From the NCBI GenBank assembly GCA_002351725.1, contig DEHD01000017.1, positions 1-64,000 of the forward strand: DNA of 64,000 nucleotides, in the 5' to 3' direction. The stretch comes from Prevotella sp. UBA2809 (GTDB taxonomy: Bacteria; Bacteroidota; Bacteroidia; Bacteroidales; Bacteroidaceae). Under the pieces are notes generated by a model, which saw only the letters and a program-made list of their open reading frames with translations, had not been told where the DNA came from and did not search any database. The first letter of the stretch is position 1. Every line of letters begins with the position of its first letter. Below, one piece after another: positions 33,381 through 43,217 of the stretch. The position numbers and the translations under genes were made by a program.

Positions 33381-36188
33381 TTAGAATGTTAATGATACAC
33401 CAACATTAATGCCCTTCAGCGTGGGATAGCCTGTTCCGATGTTTTCTGGATCAAGTCCCTTCACATTTGTAAAGGTTAGAAGGTTGTCGCCCTTCACAAA
33501 CACCTTGCACTCACGCATATTAATATGTGATATGAGCCTTTCTGGAAGTTGGTAATATAACTCTATGTTGCGGAGCTTCAGGAAGTTCACGTTTTTCCAC
33601 CATACACTGCTGGCGCGGTAGTTGTTATGGTTTGTCTGCGACGTGAGTCGTGGATAGATGGGTGTACTGCTCACATCCCAGCAGTTGTCGTAGTATTCCT
33701 GCGACAGGTTGGCACCGCCAATCATGGGTGTCCAAACGCCTGTAGTACTCTGAGTGAACATAGCTGCTCCCTGTAGTAAGGCGTTGAAACCAAAATGCTT
33801 GTATTTGAAACCAATATTCAATGCATAATTCAGTTCTGGCGATGTGGTGTCATATCCCATCTTCACGACATCGTTCTCGTTGATGACTCCATCGTTATTC
33901 TGGTCTTTGTATTTGAGGTCGCCGGGCTGGCAGGTGTCGAACTCCTGAACGGGTGAGTTCGCAATGTCGGCTTCGTCGCTGAAGAAACCGATGGCCTCCA
34001 GTCCCCAAGCCTGATTAACGCGTCCGTCGACAGCCGAAAGATAGTCATAAGCCACGTTCTCGATGGTGCGACTGATGCTGTTGCGGCCCCAAGTAAAGTG
34101 TCCGCCAATGTTGAAGGCTATATCATGTTTTAACTGTTTTACCCAGTTTATGCCTAACTCTACGCCATAGCTGGCCACACGGCCCCAGTTGACATAGCCC
34201 GAAGGAATACCCATCACAGTAGAGTTCAATCCATTGGCCGACATCAGAATCTTGTCACGCAGCTGGTAGTAGGCATCCAGTGTTATATCAATGCTCTTGG
34301 CAAGGCGCAGATCGGTGCCAAGGTTCAGCTTATAAGCTGTCTCAAGGTTGAAGTGGCGCGTTGGTTGATACGATATGAAGGTTCCCCAGGTTTGTGAACC
34401 ACGACCAGCCCCGAAGTAATAGTCGCCACCACCACCGTCATAGTTCTCCAGCCAGATGCCATTGATGGGCACATAGTCGAGATGCTGTATGGCACCCGAA
34501 AGGCGCAACTTTCCAAAGTTAAGCAGTCCCTCGTCATGATTGGCATAGATATAACCCAATGAGAGTGCGGGTGAGAAAGCCCACTTTTCAGGGTATGAAC
34601 GATTGGAACCGTTGAAGCCTAGTACCAAGTCGGCCACATATCTTTCTTTTAAGTCGTAATGCAGGTTCAGTAACCAGTTCATACGGTTGAATGTCTGATA
34701 TTTACCATCCGATGTGATGTTCTTCTGGTTCCATATCAGCGATGCATTGAAGTGGTCCTGGTTGGTGAACTGTGTCTGATAGTGGGCTGCCACAGAGAGA
34801 TAGGAAGAACGTGAATGGTGGTTCTGCCAGTAGTTGAATGACAGATTATCGGTCTTATCTCCTGCAGAATAAGAGGTCAGTCCAATACGGTTGCCACTGG
34901 CATCGAATGTGTAGCGTTCATAGCCATACATAAATCCCATCGTATTTCCTTCATAAATCTCGGAATAGTTGTTGTAACCGAAACGCGCTTTCAGTGAAAA
35001 ACCTCTCAGCAAGTTCGAGAGATCCTGCTCCAGTGTCAGGTCGCCTTGGAACAAACGGGCGTGGCTCTTTTGGAATCCAGAAGCCTGAATCTGTGCTATC
35101 ACATTGTCGCTTCCATAGGTGGTGTTACCACCCCAAATACCAGCCAGCTCTCCTTCGGGGTCGTTGGTTACGGGAAAGGCCGATGATGGTACACGATAAA
35201 ACATGTCGAATACACCGTCGGCTGTTATACCTGCCGGACGATTGGTCTCAATGAAGGAACCAAGCAAATTAACCTGCATTTTGGTGGTCTTGGTAAGCAT
35301 CGCATCGATGTTGGTTCTGACATTGGCTTTCGAGAACTTTAATTGTGAATTATAGTCACCCTGATTGGTGCCTTTCAGCAGTCCGCGACTGTCAGTGTAA
35401 TCGAGTAGCGTAAAGAACTGCAGGCGTTCATTACCACCTTTAAGAGAAAGATTAATCTGATTTTCAGAGCCCATATTCTTCAAAGCCTCTTTTTGCCAGT
35501 CTACGTTAGGGTAGTAGTAGGGCGTACTGCCATCAGCAAATGCTTCAAGTTCGCTCTGATTGTACATGGGTGTCAGACCATCATTCTGTCGCGCCTTATT
35601 CATGGCCTTTGCATAGGTGGTGGCATCTACAAACTTTGCTACTTGAGGGCTGAAAGTGAACTTATGGTCGTAGCCAACGTTGACCGACAGTTTCTGGGGC
35701 ACGCCACGCTTGGTCTTTACGAGTATGGCGCCATTGATACCTTCGTAACCATAGAGTACAGTGGCAGCACCATCGCGGAGTACGGTTACCGACTCTATTT
35801 CGTCAAGGGTCAGGTAGTCTATGGAACGCTCTATACCGTCTACCAGTATGAGTAGCTTGTTCTCACTGGTGGTTTGCGCTCCACGCACATTCATACGTGC
35901 ACCAAAGTCGTTATCGCCTTCAAATTTACCATTCTTGAGGGCTGTAAGACCTAACAGACGGCCATAGAGCGCATCTTTCAGTGTGATGGCAGCAGTCTTC
36001 TGCAGCTCTTCGCCCGAAATGGTTTGGGTGGCAGCTGTTGACAGTTTTTGGCTTTGGGTAATGCCCATGCCTAAATCTACTGTACCGCTCTCATAGTTTA
36101 CCAGTGTGCTTTGGGCTCTGGTTCCCGTCGTGACGGTCAGCAGTCCTGCCGTCACTATCATTGTCTTGAGCAATATCTTGTTATTCAT
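33381..36188 (-). CDS. SusC-family TonB-dependent receptor, short form
   Basis: An outer-membrane glycan importer of 935 residues. After the signal peptide (MIVTAGLLTVTTGTRA) it goes within about 40 residues into the plug domain (ISGEELQKTAAITLKDAL; ILVDGIERSIDYLTLDEIES; VLRDGAATVLYGYEGINGAI) and then a 22-strand-type barrel ending INVGVSLTF. It lacks the N-terminal carboxypeptidase-regulatory-like domain present in the other SusC here. The gene follows the first SusD by 31 bp and precedes the frameshifted SusD by 14 bp. How it engages TonB is unclear because no obvious TonB box is seen. Confidence 0.93.
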   Translation of the reverse strand: MNNKILLKTMIVTAGLLTVTTGTRAQSTLVNYESGTVDLGMGITQSQKLSTAATQTISGEELQKTAAITLKDALYGRLLGLTALKNGKFEGDNDFGARMNVRGAQTTSENKLLILVDGIERSIDYLTLDEIESVTVLRDGAATVLYGYEGINGAILVKTKRGVPQKLSVNVGYDHKFTFSPQVAKFVDATTYAKAMNKARQNDGLTPMYNQSELEAFADGSTPYYYPNVDWQKEALKNMGSENQINLSLKGGNERLQFFTLLDYTDSRGLLKGTNQGDYNSQLKFSKANVRTNIDAMLTKTTKMQVNLLGSFIETNRPAGITADGVFDMFYRVPSSAFPVTNDPEGELAGIWGGNTTYGSDNVIAQIQASGFQKSHARLFQGDLTLEQDLSNLLRGFSLKARFGYNNYSEIYEGNTMGFMYGYERYTFDASGNRIGLTSYSAGDKTDNLSFNYWQNHHSRSSYLSVAAHYQTQFTNQDHFNASLIWNQKNITSDGKYQTFNRMNWLLNLHYDLKERYVADLVLGFNGSNRSYPEKWAFSPALSLGYIYANHDEGLLNFGKLRLSGAIQHLDYVPINGIWLENYDGGGGDYYFGAGRGSQTWGTFISYQPTRHFNLETAYKLNLGTDLRLAKSIDITLDAYYQLRDKILMSANGLNSTVMGIPSGYVNWGRVASYGVELGINWVKQLKHDIAFNIGGHFTWGRNSISRTIENVAYDYLSAVDGRVNQAWGLEAIGFFSDEADIANSPVQEFDTCQPGDLKYKDQNNDGVINENDVVKMGYDTTSPELNYALNIGFKYKHFGFNALLQGAAMFTQSTTGVWTPMIGGANLSQEYYDNCWDVSSTPIYPRLTSQTNHNNYRASSVWWKNVNFLKLRNIELYYQLPERLISHINMRECKVFVKGDNLLTFTNVKGLDPENIGTGYPTLKGINVGVSLTF

Positions 36189-36219
36189 ATTGATTCTTAT
36201 AAGTTGTTTGTTCTGTTTT

Positions 36220-38202
36220 TTAGTTCCATCCTGGATTCTGTGTCAATCCGTAATTCTTATTAATCTCATCTGGTGGCAGCGGTGCCAGGATCCACTTGTT
36301 AGACCAGTTTTCTGGGTGCTTCCATACGAAACGTGGGTTACCGGTCTTCTCGCTGATCTCGTAAGCCTCATATTCAAATCGGGTAGGAAAGGCCTCGGTG
36401 TCAGGGTTCCATTTGCGCTCTACACGTTCTCCATTGGCATCAATCCAGTAGATGCGCATGCCACGAAGCGGTTTCTTAAAGTCATCGAACATTAAACGAC
36501 GGTTCATGTCGTGGAAACGGTTCTCAAATTCGAATCCTAATTCACAGGCTCGCTCGCGCATAATCTCCTTTATCAGGTTGTCCTTATTTGCTGTAAGTGA
36601 CAAGCCTGGATTGGCGGTTTCTATTTTGGGCAGACCAACACGTGCTCTCACGATATTAACTTGTTCGAGGGCCTTGGCTTGCTGGCCTGTCTCAGCTAAT
36701 GCCTCTGCGTAGATGAGATAGAGCTCGGCTAAACGAATATAAGCGTATTGTACGGGCTCGTCATCAATTATACCTTGTCCACCCTGGTCGTCAGAACCTA
36801 AGTCGAGTACATATTTGTATGTAGGGAATCCGTGTGGACGACAAGTTCCTGCGGCCCATGTTCCACCACTGATGGCAAATTCACCACCTTCCCATAGCTG
36901 TACAGGATTGCCCTGGCCGTAAATCTGCCACTTGTAATCCTGCTTCTGTACCAGCATCGACTCATAAAGACGTGGGTCGCGATTTGCGAAGATATCCTTC
37001 TGTGCCGGCTTTTGGTTGTAGTATTTCTGACCGTCGAAGTTCTTACCGTCAGCCCATGGAAACATCTCCATCCAGTCGAGAGTAGCAGCAACAGCACCAG
37101 AATGCCATACGTTAGCCGGACACTGATCCCACTCCAACATATAAACACGATCGTGTACAGCCAGAAGTGTCTCACGGTTGTTGCGGCTGCGGTAAGCCTT
37201 TCGGAATGCCAAACGGTAGCCTTCTTCGTTGGCCGATGTGGGTTGTATGAGTTGATAGTAATTTCCGTTTTGGCTGTTCATGGTGAAGAACTGCTCGCAG
37301 GCATCTACGACTGCTTGCCAACGTTTTACGTCGTAGTTACCATACCACACCTGACGTGCTTCAACAGCATCTTGAGGATCTTCACTACAGTAAGGTTTGT
37401 CGCTGTTGAAAATAGGACTTGCAGCGTAGTCGAGCAACTTCGCTTTTAGGGCAATAGCCGATGCTTTGGTGACGCGGCCTTCCCATGTTGCAATCTCATT
37501 GTCGGGCAGATTCCATGGTAGATTTGGTTCTGCAATGGCTTCGTCGAGCTGACCTACAGCAAAGTTTACGGTCTGTTCTATAGTGGCTCGCCCTTCCTCT
37601 AACTGGTCATCGCCTTTAAAGGCATGGTCAACGATGGGTAATCCGCCGAAATGACGTATGCCATCTAGATATTTCGATGCCAGAATGATGCGTGCCTCAG
37701 CCTTGAAACGAGCTTTTTCGGCATCGGTCATGTCGGGCACACGGTCCACATTGTCTATCAACAACTCGCAGTCGCGTACACAGTTCCAGATACTGCGTTT
37801 CGAGGTGTTGCTCATGTTCTGGATACCGCCTTGTGATATAAAAGCAAAGCGGCTCTGGCACCAACCAGGGTTTGCATTGGCTGCTGTTAGGTTGCCGGTA
37901 TAGAACATACGGCCAATATCATCCCAACCAAGTTCTGAGTGCATGATATCCGATAGTGCCTCCATGACGCCTGCATTCAGACTGTAGCAGCTCTTGAACG
38001 GACAGTAGAGACCTTCATAGCATTGCCAAAGCAAGTATTCGGTATATACTTTTTTCGAGAATATCAGATCCTCATTAACATCCTCACCTTTTGCCTTGTC
38101 TAGGAAGTTGTCACCGAACTTTACGTCGTCAACACACGATAGTGTTAACAGCTGACATGTGGCAAGTATGATGCATAGTATGATTGAATAAATTTTCTTC
38201 AT
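36220..38202 (-). CDS. SusD-family outer-membrane glycan-binding lipoprotein
   Basis: A 660-residue SusD/RagB-type lipoprotein (lipobox LTLSC near residue 23) that forms the lid over the SusC transporter. Family features are LWQCYEGLYCPFKSCY, AEARIILASKYLDGIRHFGG, the TPR-like helices with YIRLAELYLIYAEALAETGQ, RACELGFEFENRFHDMNRRL, and the C-terminal PPDEINKNYGLTQNPGWN. It is long for the family, with larger loops. It lies 4 bp after the long SusC and is intact, unlike the second SusD. Confidence 0.95.
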   Translation of the reverse strand: MKKIYSIILCIILATCQLLTLSCVDDVKFGDNFLDKAKGEDVNEDLIFSKKVYTEYLLWQCYEGLYCPFKSCYSLNAGVMEALSDIMHSELGWDDIGRMFYTGNLTAANANPGWCQSRFAFISQGGIQNMSNTSKRSIWNCVRDCELLIDNVDRVPDMTDAEKARFKAEARIILASKYLDGIRHFGGLPIVDHAFKGDDQLEEGRATIEQTVNFAVGQLDEAIAEPNLPWNLPDNEIATWEGRVTKASAIALKAKLLDYAASPIFNSDKPYCSEDPQDAVEARQVWYGNYDVKRWQAVVDACEQFFTMNSQNGNYYQLIQPTSANEEGYRLAFRKAYRSRNNRETLLAVHDRVYMLEWDQCPANVWHSGAVAATLDWMEMFPWADGKNFDGQKYYNQKPAQKDIFANRDPRLYESMLVQKQDYKWQIYGQGNPVQLWEGGEFAISGGTWAAGTCRPHGFPTYKYVLDLGSDDQGGQGIIDDEPVQYAYIRLAELYLIYAEALAETGQQAKALEQVNIVRARVGLPKIETANPGLSLTANKDNLIKEIMRERACELGFEFENRFHDMNRRLMFDDFKKPLRGMRIYWIDANGERVERKWNPDTEAFPTRFEYEAYEISEKTGNPRFVWKHPENWSNKWILAPLPPDEINKNYGLTQNPGWN

Positions 38203-38206
38203 TATC

Positions 38207-41200
38207 TTAGAAATTTAATTTAACACCTAAGTTAAAGATTCTCGTTACTGGATACTTGATGTACTGCATGTATCCGCCGCCCATGTTCTCAGGATCGTTT
38301 GCCTCCAATGGGGTAAAAGTAAGCAGATTTGAGCCGTTCAGGTAGATACGCATACTTTCAAGTTGGCGGAACCATTTTGGATGACGTATGTTATAGCCTA
38401 TCTCCATGTTTTTCAGTCGCAGGTATTTTGCATCGTAATCCCAGATGTCTGAGTGTGCCTGATATTGCTTTTCGTTTGTGAACGTAAGGCGAGGCAACTG
38501 CGCATTTGGATTATCCTCGGTCCAGATATTATCTACTACCCACTGTAGTAAAGAAGAGTGATATTGCTGGCCGAAGGCATGGCGATACACACCATCGAGG
38601 CTTCGTGCCACATTGAAAGCACCTGCCCAAAGCATGGTCAAATCGAAATTCTTATACTCCAGATAAAGGTTTAGCGAGAAGGTATAGTCAGGACGGTCGG
38701 TTTTGCCCAGGAACATCTGGTCGTACTCTTCCGTCACACGACCGTCGCCATCGAGGTCGATATATACAGCATCACCGTTTCGGAGATCGCTTACCAACTG
38801 AGTGGGTAGCTGCTGTCCATAGGTGGCCATATAGCGCTCCTCTGTTTTACCCTGCTCGTAAAATTCAAAGAACTTATAACCCTTGCGCTCACCGATTGAG
38901 TGCCCTGTATAGTATGTCCAGTCTGGCGATACGACAGCATCTTCTGTCAATCCAAGTTGCTTGCCCATATAGCTGTTGGCTTTCACCAACTTGTCGGCAC
39001 GTTTGATTTCTGCCTGCTCCACAATTTTGTTCTTTGAATAAGCAATTGATGGCGCTATCTCAAAACGGAAGTTATCACCAATCTTGTCGGCATACTTAAA
39101 GGTTAGCTCATAGCCGTGATTCTTTACACGGCCATAGTTAATATACGATGGGCGCAGGGCTGTTGGAGCCTTAATCATCGACTCGTTGTTGATAAGAATA
39201 TCCTTACGGTTTTCGTGGAAATAGTCGAAACTAACGCTGATACGATCCTTCCAGAGTCGCATGTCGATACCATAATTCTGTTTTACGGCAGTTTCCCAGG
39301 TTACATCGGGTGATGCTGATGAATACTCGCGGGCTACATTCAAGAATGTGGTGTTGGTAGTTCCGAAGTTATAGCCTCCGAAGCTGTCGGGATGATTGTA
39401 GAATCCCTCTGTTATCTGCCAGGCTGCTGGTAAGTATAAGAAGCGGTAACCTTGACAGTTGTCGTTTCCCACTGTTCCTATAGAGAAACGCAGTTTAAGG
39501 TAAGAAATGGCAGGCAACAGGGGCTTCCAGAATTTCTCTTCGGATGGTGACCAACCGATAGAGGCCGATGGAAACAGACCATAGCGTTTACCCTTGGCAA
39601 AGTTCTCAGAACCGTTGTAGCCCATGTTCAGATCGAGCATATAACGGTGATTGTAATCATAGGTGGCACGGGCCACAAGTCCTACATATCCTTTAGGGAT
39701 AGAGGTATAAGCACTACTCTGGTTATCCCAAGGATAATATGTTTTCGACTGATTATAGAGCAACAGGCCCGACACGTTATGCCCTCCGAAACTACGTGTG
39801 TAGTTCAGACTAGCCTCTGCATACCAATTACGGTCAGGCCAGCTTGATTCGTTATAGCCCAGATTCCAGTAGTCGCCCTTGCGCTGTAAAGCTATCGTGC
39901 CGTCTTCCTGTATAATCGGAGTGTATTGTGCTGGCTGTCCTGCCGTGCGGTCCTTAGAATGATAGTAGGTTGAGTTGTAGGACCCTTTCAGTCGCAAGTC
40001 GAGACCTTTGGTGATGAAGCCAAGGTCGAGCTTGTAAATCAGGTCGGCTGTCAGCACATTAGTTGTTCGTTGCTGGTAGCCCTGTCCGTAAAAGGTGTCA
40101 AGACCATCACGTGTACTTACAGCATCTTCTGTAGCAATATACTGTGGGTTGGTCTTTATCCATTTGCCGTCTACAATGCCTGGGCCTGAGAAGGGTTGTG
40201 AATCCATCAGATTACTAAATAGATTCATCTCCCCCCCACCGATAGAGCGCTTGTTCTCTACACGTCCGCCAATATTGACCGACAGTTGATGCCATTTGCC
40301 TAAGTTTAGGTCGAGGTTGGCACGGAAGTTGTAGCGCTGGTATGAGAAGTTCGACTTTGGATCAGAGCCAAGGGTCTTGAACAGACCATCCTGGTCGAGC
40401 ATACCCAGCGATACGAAGTAGCGGGCAACTTTATTACCCCCCGACACGCTGATATTGTGCTGACTCTGTAGGGCCACATCTTTCATCATATAGTCTATCC
40501 AATTTACATCAGGATAAATCAGAGGTTGGTCGTGGTTCTTAAAATGCTCAAGTGTCTCATCCGAGAAACGTGGGTTGTTACCATCGGTGATACGTGCCTG
40601 ATTAAAGGTCTTGGCATAGGTATATGAGTCGGCAAACTCGATAAACTTGGTCACAGCCTGTAAGCCCCATGAAGTTGAGGCTGAGATGTGAGTTTTACCC
40701 TCCTCACCGCGCTTTGTAGTGACAAGGATGACGCCATTGGCTCCACGTACACCATAAACAGCAGTGGCTGACGCATCTTTCAGCACCGTAATATCAGCAA
40801 CTTCGTTTGGATCAATCTGAGTGAAGCTACGCTCTACGCCATCAACCAACACAAGCGGATTTGACCCGTTCAACGATGCCTGACCACGAATGAAGATGTT
40901 GGGGTCATCGGCACCTGGTGCACCAGAGTATTGTACCGTACTAACACCTGGTAGCTTTCCTGCCAGTGCATTTCCCAACGATGCTACAGGCGATTTGAGC
41001 AGCTCCTTACCGCTGACGTTTGAGATAGAACCTGTAACAGTTACTTTCTTTTGTTGACCATAGGCGATAACCACCACCTCGTCGACTGTCTTTGAATCGG
41101 GGTCCAATTCGATTCTGAGATTGGTCGTTGATGTCACCGTTACCTCTTTGGTTTGGTAACCCACATACGACACTGTCAGCATCTTGTGTCCCGACAGCTC

Positions 41201-41401
41201 CAGAGAAAAGTTACCGTTAATGTCGGTTACTGTTCCCGTGGATGCTCCTTTCACTAACACCGAGGCACCTATCAGTGCCTCTCCCGTTGATGCATCTGCA
41301 ACACTACCTCTTACCACCTTCGTCTGAGCGTTGACGAAAGATGGCAATAGCAGCATCAGGCTAAAGATACACCATTGGCAGAATTTTGATTTAGAGTTCA
41401 T
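38207..41401 (-). CDS. SusC-family TonB-dependent receptor, full length
   Basis: A 1064-residue outer-membrane importer of oligosaccharides. Order: signal peptide ending VNA, carboxypeptidase-regulatory-like domain (VRGSVADASTGEALIGASVL, residues about 28-110), TonB-box region, plug (VNVSGKEL-like VSGKELLKSPVASLGNALAG; ILVTTKRGEEGK), and barrel ending IFNLGVKLNF. It is the first gene of a SusC-SusD-SusC-SusD unit, with a -7 box at 41455-41462 and the GH27 terminator just upstream. Regulation by the HTCS at 43218-47141 is inferred from context. Confidence 0.95.
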   Translation of the reverse strand: MNSKSKFCQWCIFSLMLLLPSFVNAQTKVVRGSVADASTGEALIGASVLVKGASTGTVTDINGNFSLELSGHKMLTVSYVGYQTKEVTVTSTTNLRIELDPDSKTVDEVVVIAYGQQKKVTVTGSISNVSGKELLKSPVASLGNALAGKLPGVSTVQYSGAPGADDPNIFIRGQASLNGSNPLVLVDGVERSFTQIDPNEVADITVLKDASATAVYGVRGANGVILVTTKRGEEGKTHISASTSWGLQAVTKFIEFADSYTYAKTFNQARITDGNNPRFSDETLEHFKNHDQPLIYPDVNWIDYMMKDVALQSQHNISVSGGNKVARYFVSLGMLDQDGLFKTLGSDPKSNFSYQRYNFRANLDLNLGKWHQLSVNIGGRVENKRSIGGGEMNLFSNLMDSQPFSGPGIVDGKWIKTNPQYIATEDAVSTRDGLDTFYGQGYQQRTTNVLTADLIYKLDLGFITKGLDLRLKGSYNSTYYHSKDRTAGQPAQYTPIIQEDGTIALQRKGDYWNLGYNESSWPDRNWYAEASLNYTRSFGGHNVSGLLLYNQSKTYYPWDNQSSAYTSIPKGYVGLVARATYDYNHRYMLDLNMGYNGSENFAKGKRYGLFPSASIGWSPSEEKFWKPLLPAISYLKLRFSIGTVGNDNCQGYRFLYLPAAWQITEGFYNHPDSFGGYNFGTTNTTFLNVAREYSSASPDVTWETAVKQNYGIDMRLWKDRISVSFDYFHENRKDILINNESMIKAPTALRPSYINYGRVKNHGYELTFKYADKIGDNFRFEIAPSIAYSKNKIVEQAEIKRADKLVKANSYMGKQLGLTEDAVVSPDWTYYTGHSIGERKGYKFFEFYEQGKTEERYMATYGQQLPTQLVSDLRNGDAVYIDLDGDGRVTEEYDQMFLGKTDRPDYTFSLNLYLEYKNFDLTMLWAGAFNVARSLDGVYRHAFGQQYHSSLLQWVVDNIWTEDNPNAQLPRLTFTNEKQYQAHSDIWDYDAKYLRLKNMEIGYNIRHPKWFRQLESMRIYLNGSNLLTFTPLEANDPENMGGGYMQYIKYPVTRIFNLGVKLNF

Positions 41402-41454
41402 GTTAAATTAATATTAAAATTAGAGTATAATAATGTCAGTAGAAATTCTGGTTG

Positions 41455-41462
41455 CAAAATTA
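41455..41462 (-). promoter_or_regulatory. Promoter -7 box of the SusC/SusD unit
   Basis: TAATTTTG on the minus strand, followed by CAACC as at the GH27 promoter (43009-43016). The leader would be about 45 bases. Confidence 0.55.
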
Positions 41463-41504
41463 TATGCTTTAGTTAACTCTTTGGCGCCCTTATAAATCAT
41501 AAAA

Positions 41505-41536
41505 CTTCCCGAATGTGTCGTGATACATTCGGGAAG
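41505..41536 (-). terminator. Terminator after GH27
   Basis: CTTCCCGAATGT (41505-41516) pairs perfectly with ACATTCGGGAAG (41525-41536). On the minus strand it is followed by TTTTATG. Confidence 0.8.
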
Positions 41537-41561
41537 CTAAAGAATACAAAATCATTATTTA

Positions 41562-42833
41562 TTACTTGGTGATACTAAGTAGGTAGGATACTACATCGCG
41601 ACTCTTAATAGTCAGCTTGCGTTCAACCTTATTCTTTGTTGAGGTCTTCCCCTCCAGTTTGTGAGTCCAAAGATTGTATACCTTATAAACTTGTGTATTG
41701 AACAGGGTGGCTCGACCACTCACCTCGCTGTCGGTTAGGTTAAAGTCTTGCCAGTTGATTGTAAAGGATATATCTTGTCGTGTTGGGTTGAGAATGGTAA
41801 ATGCCCAGTTTCCACCGGCAAGTGGCTTGAACCAAAATTGCAGTCCGCCTCGGTCGGTGTAGTGGAAACCTTGAATACCCAGTGTATCTTGGTCGATAGC
41901 AATCATTTCCTTATTCATGATGATGTTGCGTGTGGCTTCGCTCATGTTTCTGAGGTCGTTACCAAGAATGAGTGGGCTTGCCATCATGCACCACATAGTG
42001 AAGTGGGCACGGTCTTCATTCTCTGTCATGCCATTCCCTACTTCTAACATATCGGGGTCGTTCCAATATCCGCGTCCTGCATAGCGGCGTAGTGTGTCGT
42101 TATACTGTATGCACTGCATCACACCAAACTGACTGTAACCGGCAGGAAATACGCGCAGCGAGTCGAAGTTGCACCAAATGTCGGGGGTGGTGCGCCAAGA
42201 GTGCCCAACCTCGCGTGCCCATTTCCAAGGTTTGCTGCTGCCCCATTCGCACATGCTAAAGAAGATAGGGCGTCCTGCCGAACGCAAGGCATCACTCATG
42301 AGCTGATAAGCACCTTGTGGGTTTACATTGGTGGTATTACACCAATCGTACTTCAAATAGTCAACTCCCCAGCGGGCATATTGGATAGCATCCTGATACT
42401 CATGCCCCAAAGAACCTGGCATGCCTGCACATGTGGCAGAACCGGCATCACTGTAGATACCAAGTTTTAGCCCTTTGCTATGCAGATAATCGGCTACCGA
42501 TTTCATCCCGTTGGGAAATTTCTTAGGGTCTTCCTGTATAAAGCCTTCTGCGTCACGCTCCCCATGCCAGCAATCATCTATATTAATATAGGTATAACCG
42601 GCATCACGCAGTCCTGTTTCCACCATGGCATCGGCTATGCCTTTGATGATTTCCTCAGAGATGTCGCCCTGAAACTTGTTCCATGTGCTCCAGCCCATTT
42701 GTGGGGTGTCGGCTAAATGCTCCCATTTTTGCGCAGATACCGATAACGAGCTACAGCACAGTGCCATTGCCATAAAGATGCCTCTACAGAGCGTAGGGCG
42801 TTTTTTACTCATTTTCTTTTGATTTCTCTTCAT
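41562..42833 (-). CDS. GH27 alpha-galactosidase
   Basis: A 423-residue exported enzyme removing alpha-1,6-galactose from galactomannan or its oligosaccharides. The signal region is FMAMALCCSSLSVSAQ. Motifs are TPQMGWSTWNKFQG, YINIDDCWHGERD, LGIYSDAGSATCAG, the nucleophile block YLKYDWCNTTN, and the acid/base region CRSTPDI-like SWRTTPDIWCNFDS and GYWNDPDMLEVGNG. An alternative start is the Met eight codons on. It is its own unit, with a -7 box at 43009-43016 (leader about 170 bases) and a terminator at 41505-41536, upstream of the SusCD genes. Confidence 0.93.
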   Translation of the reverse strand: MKRNQKKMSKKRPTLCRGIFMAMALCCSSLSVSAQKWEHLADTPQMGWSTWNKFQGDISEEIIKGIADAMVETGLRDAGYTYINIDDCWHGERDAEGFIQEDPKKFPNGMKSVADYLHSKGLKLGIYSDAGSATCAGMPGSLGHEYQDAIQYARWGVDYLKYDWCNTTNVNPQGAYQLMSDALRSAGRPIFFSMCEWGSSKPWKWAREVGHSWRTTPDIWCNFDSLRVFPAGYSQFGVMQCIQYNDTLRRYAGRGYWNDPDMLEVGNGMTENEDRAHFTMWCMMASPLILGNDLRNMSEATRNIIMNKEMIAIDQDTLGIQGFHYTDRGGLQFWFKPLAGGNWAFTILNPTRQDISFTINWQDFNLTDSEVSGRATLFNTQVYKVYNLWTHKLEGKTSTKNKVERKLTIKSRDVVSYLLSITK

Positions 42834-43008
42834 AACGTTTCTAGATTTTATTTATAGGGTTTAACGAGTTTCTATAACAATATCCCAAAAACAATCTTTT
42901 TGACCGACGAATTTTCAATTCATTACTAATTAAAAATAAACTACTAATAACATTTCCCAATTAACTCATATACTAACGTCCTTACTATTTAACTATAATT
43001 TTTGGTTG

Positions 43009-43016
43009 CAAAGGTA
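43009..43016 (-). promoter_or_regulatory. Promoter -7 box of GH27
   Basis: TACCTTTG on the minus strand followed by CAACC fits TAnnTTTG. The TAGATGT repeat lies 38 bases upstream. Confidence 0.6.
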
Positions 43017-43053
43017 GTATTTTATTCATAAAAGATGCTATTTGGATGAATTA

Positions 43054-43070
43054 TAGATGTGCCTAGATGT
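43054..43070. repeat. Direct repeat TAGATGT, candidate HTCS operator
   Basis: Two TAGATGT copies start at 43054 and 43064, 10 bp apart, which is one helical turn. HTCS proteins bind direct repeats by their AraC domains, and this lies just upstream of the GH27 promoter and beside the HTCS gene. Binding is inferred. Confidence 0.4.
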
Positions 43071-43183
43071 ACCATTGAAACATTTGGGCATCAGAAAGAT
43101 ACAAAACGGAAGGAAGAAGTGGAAAAAGAGCAGATAGAATGAAAAAAATACAAAGATTCATATGATAACCAAACTTATTTTTG

Positions 43184-43191
43184 TAAATTTG
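43184..43191 (+). promoter_or_regulatory. Promoter -7 box of HTCS
   Basis: TAAATTTG fits TAnnTTTG. It overlaps an in-frame GTG at 43191, which is therefore not the start; the ATG at 43218 is. Confidence 0.6.
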
Positions 43192-43217
43192 TGCCGAAAT
43201 CAATAATCCATGCGATA

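Larger units (their letters stand above)
42834..43217. other. Divergent control region of GH27 and HTCS
   Basis: These 384 bases hold no gene. They contain the GH27 -7 box (43009-43016) with a long A/T-rich leader, the HTCS -7 box (43184-43191), and between them a direct repeat TAGATGT at 43054-43060 and 43064-43070 that could bind the HTCS regulator. Confidence 0.6.
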
